DNA of 17,343 nucleotides. It comes from Bacteroidia bacterium (lineage in GTDB: Bacteria; Bacteroidota; Bacteroidia; NS11-12g; UBA9320). Shown piece after piece: positions 15,159 through 17,343 of this stretch. The first letter of the stretch is position 1. Every line of letters begins with the position of its first letter. The translations under genes were made by a program, and so were the position numbers. The notes below the pieces were generated by a model. It made no database searches. It saw only the letters and a list, made by a program, of their open reading frames with translations, and was not told where the DNA came from. Where the stretch lies: NCBI GenBank assembly GCA_029253325.1, contig JAQWZS010000208.1, positions 1-17,343 of the forward strand, given 5' to 3'.

Positions 15159-15485
15159 CTATTTATTATTTATTGTTTTTGGTTTAGTCTCTCGTTGAGT
15201 TTGATAGTGTTCATAAATAGCATTGATAAAACTTAATATCATGCCAACACCCATAATGATATAAAAGATAGTGAATATTTTTCCTTCATCAGTTTGAGGT
15301 GCAAAATCCCCAAAATCCAAAGTAGTTAGCGTTACAAATGAGAAATAGATCGAGTCCACCCAACTCCAACCCTCTAAATAGTGATATATAATACTGCCGC
15401 AGGTGATTATTATAAAAGTTGTTAAGAGGAGTTGTCTATATTCTTTATCTCTAAGAAATGAAATAATGGTTTTAAATACAAACAT
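15159..15485 (-). CDS. Small two-TM potassium-channel-like protein with altered filter
   Basis: The 108-residue protein has the Ion_trans_2 pore layout: TM1 at about 18-37 (LLTTFIIITCGSIIYHYLEG), a pore helix (VDSIYFSFVTLT), a filter, and TM2 at about 69-89 (GKIFTIFYIIMGVGMILSFI). A short charged tail follows, with no RCK or cyclic-nucleotide domain. The filter reads T-L-D-F-G-D where K+ channels have T-V-G-Y-G-D, so the first Gly is Asp. This may change ion selectivity or conduction. The frame is open upstream to a TTG at 15539 inside miaE, but ATG 15485 lies 1 base after the miaE stop and gives the usual N-terminus, so it is preferred. As a pore it would need four copies. Confidence 0.83.
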   Translation of the reverse strand: MFVFKTIISFLRDKEYRQLLLTTFIIITCGSIIYHYLEGWSWVDSIYFSFVTLTTLDFGDFAPQTDEGKIFTIFYIIMGVGMILSFINAIYEHYQTQRETKPKTINNK

Positions 15486-15486
15486 A

Positions 15487-16095
15487 TTAGTGCATTCGGT
15501 CCCCCCGAACCTCAATTTTTTTGACCATTTCCGTTTCAAATTCTATAAACTCATCCCAACGATTCATGACATAATCTTCTGAACCAAATTCTTTTGCTAG
15601 ATTAATAAATGCCTTGTAGTGTCCAGCCTCACTAACCATAAAATCATAGTAAAAATTCTTAAGAGAAAGATCTTGAATATGGATGCTTAACAATCTAAAA
15701 CGTTCACAGCTTCGAGCTTCAATCATTGCAAACGATAAGAGGTATTCAATAATCTGTTTGTTAACATGGTCACCTTTCTTAATAAATTTATTAAGTTCAT
15801 TTACATATTCATCTTTTCGTTGATGGCCCAATTCAAACCCCCTTTTTTTAAGTTCTTTTACAACTTTTCTGAAGTGACCCCATTCCTCAGCAACGATTGG
15901 TGAAATGACATCAACTATTTTAGGAAATTTGCCAAACTTACTTATAATGCTTATGCCATGAACAGCAGCTTTTTGCTCGCACCAAGCGTGATCAGTTAGG
16001 ATATGTTCGATACTTTTCTCTGCAATATTGACCCATCTGGGGTCTGTTGCCATTTCAAGCCCAAGTGTGGTTTTAGATTTTTCAGAACTACTCAT
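15487..16095 (-). CDS. miaE: tRNA-(ms2io6A)-hydroxylase MiaE
   Basis: MiaE is a ferritin-like di-iron oxygenase that hydroxylates the isopentenyl group of ms2i6A at position 37 of tRNAs reading UNN codons. At 202 residues it has the expected di-iron ligands: Glu40 (HAWCEQKAA), E71-x2-H74 (EEWGH), Glu126 (AMIEARSCERF) and E156-x2-H159 (SEAGH). Length and helix pattern fit MiaE. miaA and miaB, needed to make its substrate, are not in the window. A -7 box lies 4 bases before the ATG. It is followed after 1 base by the channel gene and preceded after 21 bases by atoE. The alternative is a MiaE-like di-iron protein with another substrate. Confidence 0.92.
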   Translation of the reverse strand: MSSSEKSKTTLGLEMATDPRWVNIAEKSIEHILTDHAWCEQKAAVHGISIISKFGKFPKIVDVISPIVAEEWGHFRKVVKELKKRGFELGHQRKDEYVNELNKFIKKGDHVNKQIIEYLLSFAMIEARSCERFRLLSIHIQDLSLKNFYYDFMVSEAGHYKAFINLAKEFGSEDYVMNRWDEFIEFETEMVKKIEVRGDRMH

Positions 16096-16099
16096 ATTG

Positions 16100-16107
16100 C
16101 AAAAGTA
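16100..16107 (-). promoter_or_regulatory. Bacteroidota -7 box directly before miaE
   Basis: On the minus strand TACTTTTG fully matches TAnnTTTG and ends only 4 bases before the miaE ATG, so transcription would start at about the A of the start codon. A TTTG lies 26 bases further upstream (16134-16137), somewhat far for a -33 element and inside the end of atoE. If real, miaE, the channel and the FkbM gene have their own promoter besides read-through from atoE. Confidence 0.45.
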
Positions 16108-16116
16108 CCTTCATTA

Positions 16117-17343
16117 TTAAAATAGCATTAAAACAAATAGGAATATAACCGTACCTGCCAACATAAGCATTAAAGTATAGGGGAGTATTTCTTTAGCTTT
16201 TAATCCAGTGATGCTCAATAAGGGTAAGGCCCAGAAAGGTTGGAGCATATTGGTGATTTGATCCCCGTATGCAAGAGCAAGTACAATCTTTGATAGTGGG
16301 ATATTTAATGCCAATGCAGCCTTTAAGATAATTGGTCCTTGCAATGCCCATTGACCTCCACCACTTGGGACAAATATATTGACCAAACCTGCACTAAAAA
16401 AAGTATAGATTGGAAGTGTTTCTTTAGTAGATACTTGAATGAAGAAATCTGAAATTATTGCAATTAACCCTCCATTTTGCATTAAGGCTAATATCCCAAA
16501 ATATAGGGGAAATTGAATCAAAATCCCTGCAGATCCACTTATTGCCTTGTCAACACCACTTAAAAAAGAGCGAATGTTTTTATACAACAACAGATTTAAT
16601 CCCAAAAGACTAAAATTAATATAGTTGGGGTTGATAAAACCTAAGCTATTTTTGGATACAATGGCTATATATATTGCAATTGCAGTTAAAAGAATTCCAA
16701 TTATTCTACTAACCCATTTTGATTGATCAATGCGTTCTGCACCTGATATTTTAACTAGTCTTTCAGGAGCATGTTTTAGTGTAGTAATTTGAGGAATCTC
16801 TTTAGTGGTCAGTTTACCAATCAGGTAACTGATGGCTGGTACAACAATGATTAGTAATAATATAGCCATACAATTCATAGAACTAAATACGGTATCTTCA
16901 AATGATATGAATTCAGGCATTAGTGAGTTTTTAGTGATTTCTCTAATGTGATTACTTTCAGCAACTTTAGTGAGAGCACTACCCGAAATTCCTCCATGCC
17001 ACACCATTAAACCTATATAGCCTGAAGCCCCAATGAGTGGATAGTTTAATTTTAGCTTACGATTTGAGAAATTTTCTCCAACTTTTCTTGCAATGATTGC
17101 ACCGAATATTAGACCTAAGCCCCAATTAAAAAGTGCAACCATAATAGTAGAAAATGTGACAACAAAAGCAGCCTGGGCACCTGTTTTTAATCTTAAAATA
17201 ATTTGATTTATAATTGAGTCAAAAAAGGAGGTAAGTGCGAGTGTGTGACCAAGAACTAGCATGAGCATCATCTGAAATGCAAATGCTAATAAACTTGAAT
17301 TCCATAGCCCTTGTTGCCAGTTTATTAGCAAATCAATGATTGG
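16117..17343 (-). CDS. atoE: Short-chain fatty acid transporter AtoE family, 5' end outside window
   Basis: AtoE-type carriers import short-chain fatty acids such as acetoacetate or butyrate across the inner membrane. About 408 codons are present, with many hydrophobic segments. Family landmarks are WQQGLWNSSLLAFAFQMMLM near the visible N-terminus, the loop LMVWHGGISGSA, and NIFVPSGGGQWALQGPIILK with YGDQITNMLQPFWALPLL in the C-terminal half. The frame is open to the window edge at 17343. The TTG at 17331 falls inside the conserved region, and family members carry about 40-50 more residues with another membrane helix before it, so the gene is cut by the window rather than truncated in the genome. 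No CoA-transferase or thiolase gene is near. It is probably followed by miaE in one transcript (21-base gap). Confidence 0.9.
   Translation of the reverse strand, partial: PIIDLLINWQQGLWNSSLLAFAFQMMLMLVLGHTLALTSFFDSIINQIILRLKTGAQAAFVVTFSTIMVALFNWGLGLIFGAIIARKVGENFSNRKLKLNYPLIGASGYIGLMVWHGGISGSALTKVAESNHIREITKNSLMPEFISFEDTVFSSMNCMAILLLIIVVPAISYLIGKLTTKEIPQITTLKHAPERLVKISGAERIDQSKWVSRIIGILLTAIAIYIAIVSKNSLGFINPNYINFSLLGLNLLLYKNIRSFLSGVDKAISGSAGILIQFPLYFGILALMQNGGLIAIISDFFIQVSTKETLPIYTFFSAGLVNIFVPSGGGQWALQGPIILKAALALNIPLSKIVLALAYGDQITNMLQPFWALPLLSITGLKAKEILPYTLMLMLAGTVIFLFVLMLF

Noticed and set aside
15486..15539. Longer start of the channel gene inside miaE
   Set aside because: The extra residues are basic and unlike the family, and ATG 15485 directly follows the miaE stop.

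Overview
This is an AT-rich stretch of a Bacteroidota chromosome. The evidence is a type IX secretion (T9SS) C-terminal sorting domain on a secreted protein, TAnnTTTG-type -7 promoter boxes, lipoproteins with Bacteroidota-style lipoboxes, weak Shine-Dalgarno signals with several TTG starts, and a thrS-infC-rpmI-rplT cluster. A marine or aquatic Flavobacteriales- or Cytophagales-like organism would fit, but the sequence does not fix the genus. No rRNA, tRNA, CRISPR array, insertion sequence or phage gene was seen. Coding density is very high and no gene-free stretch reaches 300 bases.

Layout: (1) 23-688, minus: an unrecognised lipoprotein. (2) 829-2306, plus: folD and queE, overlapping by 4 bases. 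(3) 2324-8750, minus: a tight run of seven genes, in transcription order VTC-domain protein, DUF4956 membrane protein, DUF2490 outer-membrane barrel, CotH-like kinase lipoprotein, MbnP-like protein, MbnH/MauG-like di-heme peroxidase and a YHYH-domain T9SS cargo protein. Four of the six junctions are ATGA overlaps and the other two gaps are 22 and 28 bases. (4) 8870-10024, minus: homogentisate 1,2-dioxygenase. (5) 10152-14328, plus: an eight-TPR lipoprotein, then thrS, infC, rpmI and rplT, closed by a strong terminator. (6) 14392-17343, minus: an AtoE-type fatty-acid transporter whose 5' end lies outside the window, then miaE, a small two-TM channel and an AT-rich FkbM methyltransferase.

The most interesting part is region 3. 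It joins two modules in one operon. One is an inner-membrane/lipoprotein phosphate-chemistry module (VTC fold, DUF4956, CotH kinase fold). The other is a copper/kynurenine module (MbnP with its modifying peroxidase MbnH). An outer-membrane barrel and a His-rich, T9SS-exported YHYH protein accompany them. Predicted locations run from cytoplasm to cell surface, so this may be one envelope-spanning system, possibly for metal handling or surface phosphorylation; that joint function is inference. No methanobactin precursor or biosynthesis gene is visible.

Other points of note are a channel selectivity filter with Asp in place of the first Gly (TLDFGD), promoter boxes sitting 4-8 bases before start codons that suggest near-leaderless transcripts, several TTG starts including thrS and infC, and a possibly structured RNA between rpmI and rplT.
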